From the NCBI RefSeq assembly GCF_016031615.1, contig NZ_JACYXC010000002.1, positions 310,001-374,000 on the forward strand: a stretch of 64,000 bases of DNA. Reading direction: 5' to 3'. The translations under genes and the position numbers were made by a program. Source of the DNA: Streptomyces pactum. Lineage in GTDB: Bacteria > Actinomycetota > Actinomycetes > Streptomycetales > Streptomycetaceae. Below, in pieces: positions 42,233 through 51,153 of this stretch. A model generated the notes under the pieces. The model did no database searches. It was not told the DNA's origin and saw only the letters and a list, made by a program, of their open reading frames with translations. Positions within the stretch are counted from its first letter, which is position 1. Every line of letters starts with the position of its first letter.

Positions 42233-43273
42233 TCAGTTCATGAGGAGCAGCCGCGTATTCGGCACCAGCTTCCGGTTCACGCTGGTGCTCTGCACGAATA
42301 TCGTGAATTCGTCGTTGTGGTCCGGCTTGACGCGGACCTCCATGTCCGGAAGTCCGAGCAGCGCCCGCGCCTCCGGGCCCATGTACACCCGGTCCGTCTT
42401 CTTCTCCAGTACCGCGATCTGCTTTCGCGCCTGGACTTTCTCCGACTTGCTGAGCTGGTAGAAGGCGCAACCGGTACGGAATGTGTGCCCGCATTCCTGG
42501 ACCCATTCCCGGATTCCCGCCTCCCGGCCCACCGGGATCAGCCGGTAGCGCGAGGGATCCACCGGGGTGAGACCGGCCGCCTTGATGGTGTCCTTGTTGA
42601 CCGCCTCCGCGCCCGTGGAGAACACCGCCCGCGATCCCCGGATGCCCCGGGCGCGGCCCACCATGAAGTTCTCGGTCGCCTGCCGGATGACCTGTCCGGC
42701 CTCCTCCAGGCCCTGCGTGCTGGTGGCGTCCCAGATGGCGATGTTGTCCTTCGGGAAGCCGCACTGCATGGCCTCGCGCTTGCCCATCTGGTCCGGGACG
42801 AGGACCGCCAGCGTCCAGTTGTCCTCCTGGGTGCGGATCAACTCGGCCACCGCCCGGACCAGTTCGCGCTGATTGGTGCTGGGGGCGTCCGGGCAGCGGT
42901 GGCTGGCGTTCTCCTGGCCGTCGGTCAGCACGAAGGTCAGGAAGCTGTGGTCACCGTAGAGTTGCGCGGTCTGCGCCAGCTCGCGCTGCGACTTCAGCGT
43001 GGCCGCCAGCAGCGCCGTCATCCCACCCACCCGGTACAGCTGCTTCAGGGACGGCATCCGCAGCACGTCCTTGTCGTAGATGACGCACTGCACCTTGTCG
43101 GAGAAGACGTACACCGTGACGCGGGTTTCCTGGTCCAGTTCCTCGGACCGGCGGGCCAGATAGGCGATCTGCTGATCGGCGACTTCCACGACCTTGCGGC
43201 TCAGGTGTGACATGGACGAACTCGCGTCCAAAACAAGAGCAACGTGATTGATGTAGTTCTGGTTTCCGGACAT
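42233..43273 (-). CDS. VWA-domain protein
   Basis: A 346-residue cytoplasmic protein. The N-terminal half is a von Willebrand factor A domain with a complete metal site: D16-A-S18-S-S20 in LVLDASSSM, a threonine in RVGGMTALLAA, and the aspartate in FVLTDGQENASH. Residues from about 230 onward form a separate conserved part (SRYRLIPVGREAGIREWVQE, TGCAFYQLSKSEKVQARKQI). VWA proteins bind partners through the metal; the partner is unknown. The ATG at 43273 has GGGGAG upstream. No secretion signal is present. Confidence 0.85.
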   Translation of the reverse strand: MSGNQNYINHVALVLDASSSMSHLSRKVVEVADQQIAYLARRSEELDQETRVTVYVFSDKVQCVIYDKDVLRMPSLKQLYRVGGMTALLAATLKSQRELAQTAQLYGDHSFLTFVLTDGQENASHRCPDAPSTNQRELVRAVAELIRTQEDNWTLAVLVPDQMGKREAMQCGFPKDNIAIWDATSTQGLEEAGQVIRQATENFMVGRARGIRGSRAVFSTGAEAVNKDTIKAAGLTPVDPSRYRLIPVGREAGIREWVQECGHTFRTGCAFYQLSKSEKVQARKQIAVLEKKTDRVYMGPEARALLGLPDMEVRVKPDHNDEFTIFVQSTSVNRKLVPNTRLLLMN

Positions 43274-43391
43274 GGGCCGCTCCCCTCTTTCCGACTGGAT
43301 GCTTCGATCCTTCCACCCACCACTGACAATCGATCTTCGGCCGGGAACGGGGAGCCGACCGGTGGGCGGGTGCCGGCCGGGGGAACACCGA

Positions 43392-43433
43392 CCGCCCGTC
43401 GCCGGCCGGGGAGGGCCGGCCGGCGACGGGCGG
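43392..43433 (-). terminator. Terminator of the sigma-factor operon
   Basis: CCGCCCGTCGCCGGCC (43392-43407) is exactly complementary to 43418-43433, with a 10-base loop, about 41 bases past the sigma-factor stop. Confidence 0.6.
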
Positions 43434-43473
43434 GGAGGTCGGCGGGGGACGGTGGGGCCGGCCCGTCGCGGCG

Positions 43474-44769
43474 TCAGACCGGTCCGCCGCCCGCGCCGGT
43501 GGGGGCCGGCGACGGGTGCCAAGCCGCGCCGAGGTGGTCGGCGCGCCGGGTGAGGTGGCGACGTTCGGGGACGGCGGTGGCGCGGCGGGCGGCCTCCCGG
43601 TAGGCGCGCGCGGCGGCCTCACGCTCGCCCAGCATCTCCAGCAGGTGGCCGCGGACGGCGTGCAGCCGGTGGTGGCCCGCCAGGCGCTTGTCGTCCGCCG
43701 CCTCCGCCAGCAGTTCCAGACCGGCGGCCGGCCCGTGCACCATGGCGACCGCGACGACGCGGTTGAGCGCGACCACCGGGTTCGGCCCGCACCGTTCCAG
43801 CAGGTCGTACAGTGCCAGGATCTGCGGCCAGTCGGTGGCGTCGGGGTGCTCGGCCTCGTCGTGCACGGCGGCGATGGCCGCCTGCAGCTGGTACGGCCCG
43901 ACCTGCCCGCGGGGCAGGGTGGCGCCGAGCAACTCCACGCCTTCGGCGATGAGCCGGCGGTCCCACCGGCCGCGGTCCTGTTCCGCCAGGGGCACCAGCT
44001 CGCCGTGGGGGTCGGTGCGGGCCGGCCGCCGGGCGTCGGTCAGCAGCATCAGGGCGAGCAGTCCCGCGGTCTCGGTGTCCCCGGGCACCAGGCGACGCAG
44101 CAGCCGGGTGAGCCGGATCGCCTCGGTGGCCAGCTCCGGCGCCATCAGCTCGGTGCCGCCGGTGGCGGTGTACCCCTCGTTGAAAATCAGGTACAGCACG
44201 TGCCGGACCTCGGCCAGCCGCGCGGCGTACTCCGGTCCCTCCGGCGGCGCCGGAAGGGTGCCGGCGGTCCTGACGGTCTGTTTGGCCCGGCTGATGCGCT
44301 GCGCCATCGTGGCCTCGGGCACCAGGAAGGCGGCCGCGATCTGCGCGGTGGTCAGGCCGCCCACCGCGCGCAGGGTCAGCGCGATCCGGCTCGGCGCGGA
44401 CAGCGCGGGATGGCAGCACAGGAACAGCAGGGCCAGGGAGTCGTCGTGATCCGTGGCGGACACCGCGTCGGCGGCCGGAGCCAGCAGCGCGGACTGCGGC
44501 GTGGCCAGGGCCAGGGCGTCCTCCCGGCGGCGGCGCGCCGTCTCGCTGCGGATCTGGTCGATCAGCTTGCGGGAGGCGACGGCCACCAGCCAGCCGCGCG
44601 GACTGGCCGGCGGTCCCGTCTCGCGCCACTGCACCGTGGCGGCCAGCAGCGCCTCCTGGACCGCGTCCTCGCACGCGTCGAACACGCCGTACCGGCGGAC
44701 GAGCGCGCCGAGGACCTGCGGCGCCAGCTCGCGCAGCAGGTCCCCGGCATCGTGGTGCCCGGTGCTCAC
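43474..44769 (-). CDS. ECF42-type RNA polymerase sigma factor
   Basis: A 431-residue extracytoplasmic-function sigma factor with a long C-terminal extension. Region 2 is VFDACEDAVQEALLAATVQW, region 4 is ALTLRAVGGLTTAQIAAAFL followed by VPEATMAQRISRAKQ. The extension (LIFNEGYTATGG, VGPYQLQAAIAAVHDEA, GPNPVVALNRVVAVA) is typical of the ECF42 group and contains tetratricopeptide-like helices. These sigma factors have no classical anti-sigma and are paired with YCII/DGPF proteins. The GTG at 44769 overlaps the stop of that partner as GTGA. Confidence 0.9.
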   Translation of the reverse strand: MSTGHHDAGDLLRELAPQVLGALVRRYGVFDACEDAVQEALLAATVQWRETGPPASPRGWLVAVASRKLIDQIRSETARRRREDALALATPQSALLAPAADAVSATDHDDSLALLFLCCHPALSAPSRIALTLRAVGGLTTAQIAAAFLVPEATMAQRISRAKQTVRTAGTLPAPPEGPEYAARLAEVRHVLYLIFNEGYTATGGTELMAPELATEAIRLTRLLRRLVPGDTETAGLLALMLLTDARRPARTDPHGELVPLAEQDRGRWDRRLIAEGVELLGATLPRGQVGPYQLQAAIAAVHDEAEHPDATDWPQILALYDLLERCGPNPVVALNRVVAVAMVHGPAAGLELLAEAADDKRLAGHHRLHAVRGHLLEMLGEREAAARAYREAARRATAVPERRHLTRRADHLGAAWHPSPAPTGAGGGPV

Positions 44770-45128
44770 AGGTCCGTCGAGGACTCGTGCAGCACCGGCC
44801 ACAGCTCGACCGGCTCCACATCGGCGAACGGCATGTCCGCGGCGATCTGCTGCGCCCGCTCCAGGCTCTCGCACTCCAGCAGGTAGAAGCTGGCGATGTA
44901 CTCCTTGGTCTCCAGGTACGGCCCGTCGGTGACGACCGGGACGCCGTCCTCGCGCCGCACCAGCCGGGCGGCGGCGGCGTCCGCCAGACCGTAGGCGCCC
45001 AGCAGTTCGCCGCTCTCCCGGTACCGGGTGTTGAACGCCTCCTGCCGGGCGATCGCCTCCGGCCACGCCTCGGCGGGGAAGGAGTCCCACTTGGCCTGGT
45101 TGCCGTAGATCATCGCGACGTACTTCAT
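44766..45128 (-). CDS. YCII/DGPF-domain protein, partner of ECF42 sigma
   Basis: A 120-residue small protein. MKYVAMIYGNQAKWDSF opens the YCII-related fold, and VVTDGPYLETKEYIASFYLL is the DGPF motif, here DGPY. Such proteins are encoded next to ECF42 sigma factors and are thought to be targets or partners. Translation is coupled to the sigma gene by a 4-base overlap. The ATG at 45128 is the clear start. Confidence 0.88.
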   Translation of the reverse strand: MKYVAMIYGNQAKWDSFPAEAWPEAIARQEAFNTRYRESGELLGAYGLADAAAARLVRREDGVPVVTDGPYLETKEYIASFYLLECESLERAQQIAADMPFADVEPVELWPVLHESSTDL

Positions 45129-45552
45129 CTTCGGGTCCTCCCCGTCCGGCACGCCCCGACGGCGTGCTGTCACCCTTCAGTCGGAGCGGGACGCGGATCC
45201 TCGACATCCCACGGCGACTTTCCTCGAAATTTCTTCCCCGGCCGCCGCCGGGCGCCGAACGCCCAGGTGACGGCGGTGATCAACCTATGTTCCCGAGGAT
45301 CCCGCCGGCCACCCCCGGCACGGTCCCGCCCGCGCGCGGCCGGCTCGCCGTCCGGCGCGGACGCGCCCCGCCACCCCGGGCGGGACCGTGCGGACGGGAC
45401 CGGCGGCCCGGGACCCCGGGGCGTCCCGCCCCGCCGTCCCGGGCGGCCGGTGACGGAGACCGGCGCGGGTTCCGGCCCCGGGCCCCGGGGTCCCGCCGGT
45501 AGGGCCGGGCGCCTGCGGACCGGCGGCGGCCGTCGGCGCCGTGGCGGGCTCG
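45129..45552. other. Intergenic region upstream of the YCII/sigma operon
   Basis: About 420 bases without a supported gene. It includes an AT-richer piece at about 45205-45235 near the operon start, a likely promoter, and the end region of the RTX gene. Confidence 0.4.
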
Positions 45553-46098
45553 CTACGCCTCACACAGCGGGAGGTTGCCCGTGGTCACCGAGCAGGTGTC
45601 GAAGCCGGCGTTCCCCTCGACCAGTCCGGCGTTCTGCAGCACGGTGATGGTGTCGTCGCCGTCACCGCCCCGGATGTGGCCCTGGGCGCCGCCGTCCGGG
45701 CCGGTGTTGGTCCTGACGTCGATGCGGTCGTCGCCGGCCCCGCCCTGCACCAGCCCCCTGTTGGTGGGCAGGAAGAGGGTGTCCGCGCCGCCTTCGCCGT
45801 TGACCACGCCGTGGTTGTTGTCGGTGACCTGGATGGTGTCGTTGCCCCCCAGCCCGTGGATCACGTCACCGGGGTCCAGCACGTCGCAGGCGATGTCGTC
45901 GTCGCCCCCGGTGCCGGTGATCTCCGGCCCCGGCTGGCGCACGCCGTTGACGAAACAGTTCATGGCGGCCGCGGACGGCTCGGTCGGCCGCGGCCCCTCC
46001 GCGGACGCCGGCGCGGTGGCCACCAGGGCGGGCAGCAGCAGGGCCGCCACCGCCCAGGGCCGTCCGGCGCGGATGAGGTGGTGCACGGTGCCGGTCAT
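45553..46098 (-). CDS. Secreted RTX-type calcium-binding repeat protein
   Basis: A 181-residue exported protein. The N-terminal signal peptide (RPWAVAALLLPALVATAPASA) is followed by repeats of the hemolysin-type nonapeptide: GLGGNDTIQV, GEGGADTLFL, GGAGDDRIDV and GGDGDDTITV. These bind calcium and form a beta-roll. Four cysteines near the ends may form disulphides. There is no catalytic domain, so it may be structural or a binding protein. The ATG at 46098 follows GAGGGGG. It is transcribed alone. Confidence 0.87.
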   Translation of the reverse strand: MTGTVHHLIRAGRPWAVAALLLPALVATAPASAEGPRPTEPSAAAMNCFVNGVRQPGPEITGTGGDDDIACDVLDPGDVIHGLGGNDTIQVTDNNHGVVNGEGGADTLFLPTNRGLVQGGAGDDRIDVRTNTGPDGGAQGHIRGGDGDDTITVLQNAGLVEGNAGFDTCSVTTGNLPLCEA

Positions 46099-46353
46099 GA
46101 GGACCCCCTCTGGTCGGATGCCCCGAGCGTCCGGGCCCGCGCGGCCCCGGGGGAAGACGTCCGGCCCGAACATCACCCCGATGGATGCGCCCCCGTGGAG
46201 GTACGGTCGGGTCCCGTCCCAGCCCGGGACGTGCCCCGGTGGACCGCCGGGGACCGGGGTTCGGGTGCGGCCGGACCCGCGGCGCACCGCCACCGGCGAA
46301 CCTCCGGCCACGCCACCGCCCGTGCGCCGCCCGAGGCTCCCGGCCCGCCGGGC

Positions 46354-46379
46354 CGGGACCACCGCGCCCCGTGGTCCCG
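46354..46379 (-). terminator. Possible terminator of the mocR gene
   Basis: CGGGACCAC (46354-46362) pairs with GTGGTCCCG (46371-46379), 8-base loop, about 97 bases beyond the mocR stop. The rest of 46099-46475 shows no gene; a 13-base unit GGGGCCGGTGCGG occurs twice near 46424-46470. Confidence 0.4.
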
Positions 46380-46475
46380 TCCTCCGCGCCGGCCGCCCGC
46401 CGGACCGGGCCGGCGCGGAGGGCGGGGCCGGTGCGGAGGACAGGGACCGGCACGGGGGCGGGGCCGGTGCGGCAG

Positions 46476-47963
46476 TCAGGCCATCCAGCGCGGTCGCCGG
46501 GTGGCCGGCGCGGGGGCACGGCCGTCGGCGAGCGCGGCGGCCAGGCGGCGTACGGCCTCGCGCAGGGTGGTTGGGGGAGCGGTGTAGGGGATGCGGAGTC
46601 GCCGGTCGAACAGGCCCGGGTCGGCCGCGAAGCACGCGCCGCTCTCGATCCGTACGCCGTGGTCCAGCGCCCGTTCGGCCAGTTCCGGGGCGACGGGCGC
46701 GCCCAGATCGGCCCACAGCGACAGGCCCCCGGGCGGCACCCGCCAGGACCAGCGCGGGAGGTGCTCGGTCAGGGCGGCGGTCAGCGCCGCACGCTGTACG
46801 CGCAGCTGCTCCATGCGGGGCGGCAGCACCTCCGCCGCCCGGTCCAGCAGGGTGAGGGCCAGCAACTGGTCCAGGACCGATCCTCCCAGGTCGGTGGCGA
46901 TCCGCTGGCCGGCGAGCTCGGTGACCAGCCGCGCCGGCGCACGCAGCCAGCCCACGCGCAGGCCCGCCCAGTAGCTCTTGCTCATCGAACCGATGGTGAT
47001 GACCCGGCCGGCCCCACCGGGCCCGGCGTGGCAGGCGAAGGGCTGCGGGGCCGGGACGTCGAGGGCCAGGCCGGCGAGCGTCTCGTCGATGACCAGCCAG
47101 GTGCCCGAGCGGCGGGCGGCCTCCAGGACCCGTACCCGCCCCTCCGCGGGCATCAGGGCACCGGTGGGATTGTGGAAGTCGGGGATCAGATACGCCAGCC
47201 GGGGCACCACCTGACGCAGCGTCGACGCGGTGATCTCGATGTCCCAGCCCTCATCGGTCACCGGGACGGACACCGGGCGGAGCCCGGCGCGGCGCAGCGC
47301 CTCCAGGGCGTTCGGGTAGGACGGGCTCTCGACCATGACCCGGTCGCCGGGCCGGGACAGCAGCCCCAGGACGAGGGTGAGGGCGTGCTGGGCGCCGGAG
47401 GTCACCAGGACCTGCTCGGGCACGGTGGCCAGCCCCCGCCGGGTGAACCGCTCGGCGACGGCGGCGCGGAGCGCCGGCAGGCCGTAAGGGTGGTAGCCGG
47501 GGGTGTGCGCGTGCGCGGCCAGCTCGGGCGCGGCCCGCAGAAGGGCCTCCCGCAGCACGTGTTCCGGCAGGCCCGGGGCGGCCCGCGCCAGGTCGATCGC
47601 GGTGTCCGGGGGAGCGAGGACCCGGGTGACGCCGCTGGGGGCGGTGCCCTCGGGCAGCGCCGTCCAGGTGCCCGAGCCCCGGCGGCTGTGGGCGTACCCG
47701 CTCTCGCGGAGCAGATCGTAGGCGGCGGTGACGGTGGGCCGGCTGGTGCCCAGCGCGGTGGCCAGCTCCCGCTCGGCCGGCAGCCGGACGTGCAGGGCGA
47801 TCCGGCCGTCCGTGATCAGCGCGCTGATGGCCCGCGCCAGGTGACGGTAGGCCGGCCTCACCTCCGCCGGGTCCGGCAGCAGGGCGGCGAGCTGCCGGCT
47901 GCCCAGGGTCCGTGGCGAACGGTCCGGTGTCTCCGCCGGGCGGGACGGGGACGAGTCGGCCAT
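46476..47963 (-). CDS. MocR-type GntR regulator with aminotransferase domain
   Basis: A 495-residue fusion regulator. Residues about 35-105 are a GntR winged helix (YRHLARAISALITDGRIALH, LPAERELATALGTSRPTVTA). The rest is an aminotransferase class I fold with the PLP lysine in TIGSMSKSYWAGLRVG and the NPTG loop in DFHNPTGALMP. MocR regulators sense PLP or amino-acid-derived signals. It diverges from a yczE-like membrane gene, a known pairing in which the regulator controls the membrane protein. The ATG at 47963 is the likely start. Confidence 0.92.
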   Translation of the reverse strand: MADSSPSRPAETPDRSPRTLGSRQLAALLPDPAEVRPAYRHLARAISALITDGRIALHVRLPAERELATALGTSRPTVTAAYDLLRESGYAHSRRGSGTWTALPEGTAPSGVTRVLAPPDTAIDLARAAPGLPEHVLREALLRAAPELAAHAHTPGYHPYGLPALRAAVAERFTRRGLATVPEQVLVTSGAQHALTLVLGLLSRPGDRVMVESPSYPNALEALRRAGLRPVSVPVTDEGWDIEITASTLRQVVPRLAYLIPDFHNPTGALMPAEGRVRVLEAARRSGTWLVIDETLAGLALDVPAPQPFACHAGPGGAGRVITIGSMSKSYWAGLRVGWLRAPARLVTELAGQRIATDLGGSVLDQLLALTLLDRAAEVLPPRMEQLRVQRAALTAALTEHLPRWSWRVPPGGLSLWADLGAPVAPELAERALDHGVRIESGACFAADPGLFDRRLRIPYTAPPTTLREAVRRLAAALADGRAPAPATRRPRWMA

Positions 47964-48022
47964 ACCACTCTCCCGGAATTGGCCATGCTGGGGAAGCCGA
48001 TCACTGTACAGACTCCTCGCCC

Positions 48023-49219
48023 ATGGCACCGACACACCAGCACACCGCGGCCGACGGGGACGACGGACGGCGGGCGGACGGCACGCGGCCCCGCCGGCAC
48101 GGGAACCGCCATCACGGCGGCGGGCCCGGGAACCGGCCCGGCGGCCACGACGGGCACGAGCCCGGGCAGCAGCACGGGCACGAGTCCGGGCAGCACCATG
48201 GGCACGGGTCGGGGAACCGGCCCGGCGGCCACGACGGGCACGAGCCCGGGCAGCAGCCCGGGGGCCGGCACCGTCGCGCGGAACCCGCCGCCGTCCGCAC
48301 ACCGCCGGACCCCGGCCGGACCGCGCCCGGGGCCGGTGCCCGCCGGGTCCCGGCCCCCGCGCCGGCGCCGCCGAGGTCCGGCAGCGGCCCCGCCCGCAGC
48401 GCCCCGTCCCTTCGTACCGGCCCCGCCCGCGACACCGGCCATCCGCGCACCACCGCCGCGGCAGCCGCCGCCGCGGCAGCCGCCGCCGCGGTCCCGCCCG
48501 GACGCGGGGCGCGTCCGCCGTCACCGCCCCTGACCTACGTCCCGCTCGCCGAGCGGCCCCTCCGCCGGCTCCCGCGGCTGTGCCTCGGGCTCGCGCTGTA
48601 CGGATTCAGCCTCGCGCTGATGGTCCGGGCCGCACTGGGGGTCAACCCCTGGAGCGTGCTGTACGAGGGGGTGGGGCACCACACCTCCATGAGTTTCGGC
48701 ACGGTCAGCGCCGTCGTCGGCGTGCTGGTGCTGCTGCTGTGGATCCCCCTCCGGCAGCGACCGACGTTCGGCACCTTCGCCAACGTCGCCGTCCTGGCGT
48801 GCTCCGCGGACCTCGGCCTGCGGCTCGTCCCCCAGCACCTCGGCCTCCCGGCCCGGGCCGGCCTGCTGGCCGCCGGCGTCCTCCTCAACGGACTCTCCGT
48901 CGCCGTCTACGTCGGCGCGCGCTACGGGCCCGGGCCCCGGGACGGGCTGATGACCGGTGCGGCCGCCGTGACCGGGCGCTCCCTGCGCCTGGTCCGCACC
49001 GTGATCGAGATCACCGTGCTCGCCGGGGGCTGGCTCCTCGGCGGCGGCGTGGGCGCGGGCACCGTGCTGTACGCGCTCGCGGTCGGCCCCATCACCCAGT
49101 TCTTCGTGCCCCGGTTCGCCTACCGGAGTCCCGCCGACCTCGGCGTGGCGGAGGCCGACGGAGAGCCGGACCGCGCGGGGGCGGCAGCACCCGTCCGCCG
49201 GAACGCGGCGGCGCCGTAG
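48023..49219 (+). CDS. YczE-family membrane protein with His-rich N-terminal extension
   Basis: A 398-residue protein. Residues about 175-375 are the YczE/YitT-type membrane domain with five helices (CLGLALYGFSLALMVRAALG, NVAVLACSADLGLRLVP). The first 170 residues are unusual: a His/Gly/Gln-rich stretch with a duplicated 28-residue unit (GGHDGHEPGQQ twice), then an Ala/Pro-rich part with a polyalanine run. No ATG, GTG or TTG lies in frame between 48023 and the first helix, so either this extension is made or a CTG near 48531 starts the normal protein. Divergent from mocR, whose product probably regulates it. Confidence 0.8.
   Translation: MAPTHQHTAADGDDGRRADGTRPRRHGNRHHGGGPGNRPGGHDGHEPGQQHGHESGQHHGHGSGNRPGGHDGHEPGQQPGGRHRRAEPAAVRTPPDPGRTAPGAGARRVPAPAPAPPRSGSGPARSAPSLRTGPARDTGHPRTTAAAAAAAAAAAAVPPGRGARPPSPPLTYVPLAERPLRRLPRLCLGLALYGFSLALMVRAALGVNPWSVLYEGVGHHTSMSFGTVSAVVGVLVLLLWIPLRQRPTFGTFANVAVLACSADLGLRLVPQHLGLPARAGLLAAGVLLNGLSVAVYVGARYGPGPRDGLMTGAAAVTGRSLRLVRTVIEITVLAGGWLLGGGVGAGTVLYALAVGPITQFFVPRFAYRSPADLGVAEADGEPDRAGAAAPVRRNAAAP
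48128..48256. repeat. Duplicated 45-base unit in the YczE extension
   Basis: The segment 48128-48172 is repeated exactly at 48212-48256, a distance of 84 bases (28 codons), so the frame is kept. Between them is a degenerate copy. A separate 15-base repeat at about 48450-48492 encodes polyalanine. Confidence 0.85.
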
Positions 49220-49350
49220 GGCTCCCGGGACCTGCGGGGGATGACGGGACAGCGGCCCGCCCCGGCGGCGCGGCGGATCCGGCCGGCGCCCGGCGCGGGG
49301 GATCCGGCCGGCTCCCGGTGTGGGCGGCCCCACCGCAGCCGGGACCCGGC

Positions 49351-49908
49351 TCAGCGCAGCGCCGCCACCACCAGTCGCCGGACCTCTTCGACGCACACGC
49401 TCCCACCGTTCACCAAACGGTCGAAGACCAGGCCGTCGACACAGGTCAGCAGGGTCACCGTCCGCTCCTCGGGGTCCACGGCGCCGTGCGCGGCGAGGAA
49501 GTCGCACACGGTCCGCCGGGCCCGGTTCTCGCGCGGCACGAGGATCTCCCGCAACTCCGGATGGTGCACGCTCTCGATCGCGCACGCGTAGCGGGCGAGG
49601 GAGCGGCGCCGGCCGTCCCCGGTCAGGCGCCGCGCGGCGAGCCCGGCGATCTCCGCCGCCAGTTCACCGGCGTCCCGCGGCGCCGGCGCCCGGGCCGCGG
49701 CCTCCGCCAGCTCCGCCTGGTCCAGCGCGACCAGATGCCGGACCAGCGCGGTCAGCAGCGCCTGCCGGGTGCGGAAGTAGGCCGACGTGGTACCGGGCGG
49801 CAGGTTCGCCGCCCGGTCCACGGCGCGGTGGGTGAGTCCTCGTATCCCCGCCTCGGCGAGCACGGTGACGGCCGCGTCGGCGAGCAGGGTGCGTCGGTCG
49901 GTGGGCAC
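49351..49908 (-). CDS. TetR-family regulator
   Basis: A 185-residue TetR regulator. The helix-turn-helix is AVTVLAEAGIRGLTHRAVDR followed by AANLPPGTTSAYFRTRQALL. The C-terminal domain is helical, with two histidine/cysteine-bearing loops of unknown use. The GTG at 49908 is the start. It diverges from a FAD monooxygenase gene, and two matching palindromes lie in the 87-base gap, so it very probably represses both. Confidence 0.88.
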   Translation of the reverse strand: MPTDRRTLLADAAVTVLAEAGIRGLTHRAVDRAANLPPGTTSAYFRTRQALLTALVRHLVALDQAELAEAAARAPAPRDAGELAAEIAGLAARRLTGDGRRRSLARYACAIESVHHPELREILVPRENRARRTVCDFLAAHGAVDPEERTVTLLTCVDGLVFDRLVNGGSVCVEEVRRLVVAALR

Positions 49909-49915
49909 CCTCCCT

Positions 49916-49963
49916 TTCTACACCTGTAGAGGCCGGGAGTACGCTCCTTCTACATCTGTAGAA
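49916..49963. promoter_or_regulatory. Twin TetR operators TTCTACA-N1/2-TGTAGAA
   Basis: TTCTACACCTGTAGA (49916-49930) and TTCTACATCTGTAGAA (49948-49963) are near-identical palindromes, 32-33 bases centre to centre, between the divergent tetR and monooxygenase genes. Confidence 0.8.
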
Positions 49964-49995
49964 ACGGATGGCACGGAACGTGGAGGAGGACCGGT

Positions 49996-51153
49996 ATGGG
50001 TCACGACGCGATAGTCGTCGGCGGTGGCATCGGCGGACTGGCCGCCGCGATCGGCCTGCGGCGCATCGGCTGGGAGGTGAAGGTCGTCGAACGGGCCGCC
50101 TCCCTGGCCGACGGCGGCGCGGGCATCTCCCTGCACGCCAACGGCCTGCGCGCGCTCGACGCCCTCGGCGTGGGCGCGGGGGTGCGGGCGGCGGCGCGCC
50201 CGCAGTACACCGGCGGCACCCGCACCCCGGACGGCGGCCGGCTGGCCGCCATGGACGGAGCCGCGCTCGAACGCGAACTGGGCTCACCCATCGTCGGAAT
50301 TCCGCGAGCCGTACTGCACGGCCTGCTGCGCGACGTCCTGCCTCCGACATCCCTGCTGGTCGGAGCCGAGGCGGAGGCGGTCGAGGACACCGGCCCCGGG
50401 AAGGCGCGGGTGCGGGTCGGCGGGGAGGTGCTGGAAGCGGATCTCGTCGTGGCGGCCGACGGCGTGCGCAGCCGGCTGCGCACCCAGCTGTTCCCCGGGC
50501 ACCCCGGCCCCGCCTACAGCGGTTCGACGGTACTGCGCGCCATCACCGAGCGTCCGGTGGACCTGCGCACCGACTTCGAACTGACCTGGGGCAGAGGCGC
50601 GGAGTTCGGCCACATCGCCTTCACCGACGGCCGGGCCGAGTGGCACGCGGTGCTCAACTCGCCGCCCGGCGTACGGTATCCGGACGCCCTGGCCGTGATG
50701 CGGCGCCGCTTCGGCGGCTGGCACGATCCGATCCCCGCGCTGCTGGACGCGACCCGGCCCGAGGCCGTCCTCCACCACGACATCCACGAACTGGTGACCC
50801 CGCTGCCCGCGTTCGTCGCCGGCCGGGTCGCGCTGCTTGGTGACGCCGCCCACGCCATGACGCCGAACCTGGGCCAGGGCGCCTGCCAGGCACTGGAGGA
50901 CGCCGCGACCCTGGCCGCTGCGCTCGCCGGTGAACCCACCGTCGCGTCCGCCCTCACCCGCTACGACGCCGAACGCCGCCCGCGCAGCCAGTCGGTCGCC
51001 CGCGCGGCGCGCCAGGCCGGCCGGATGGGACAGCAGCTCGCCCACCCCGTGGCGGTCGCCGCACGCAACACGGCCATGCGGCTGGCCCCGTCCCGCGTCA
51101 CCATCCGGGCCATCCTGCGCCACGCCGACTGGACGGCGCCGAGCCTGGGCTGA
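49996..51153 (+). CDS. FAD-dependent monooxygenase
   Basis: A 385-residue aromatic-ring-hydroxylase-type flavoprotein. The FAD-binding GxGxxG is IVVGGGIGGLAAAIGL (6-21), DLVVAADGVRSRLR is the DG motif, and VALLGDAAHAMTPNLGQGAC is the GD motif. Such enzymes use NAD(P)H and oxygen to hydroxylate aromatic or polyketide-like compounds. The ATG at 49996 has GGAGGA upstream. It is controlled by the divergent TetR and may respond to, and modify, its inducing compound; which compound is unknown. Confidence 0.9.
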   Translation: MGHDAIVVGGGIGGLAAAIGLRRIGWEVKVVERAASLADGGAGISLHANGLRALDALGVGAGVRAAARPQYTGGTRTPDGGRLAAMDGAALERELGSPIVGIPRAVLHGLLRDVLPPTSLLVGAEAEAVEDTGPGKARVRVGGEVLEADLVVAADGVRSRLRTQLFPGHPGPAYSGSTVLRAITERPVDLRTDFELTWGRGAEFGHIAFTDGRAEWHAVLNSPPGVRYPDALAVMRRRFGGWHDPIPALLDATRPEAVLHHDIHELVTPLPAFVAGRVALLGDAAHAMTPNLGQGACQALEDAATLAAALAGEPTVASALTRYDAERRPRSQSVARAARQAGRMGQQLAHPVAVAARNTAMRLAPSRVTIRAILRHADWTAPSLG

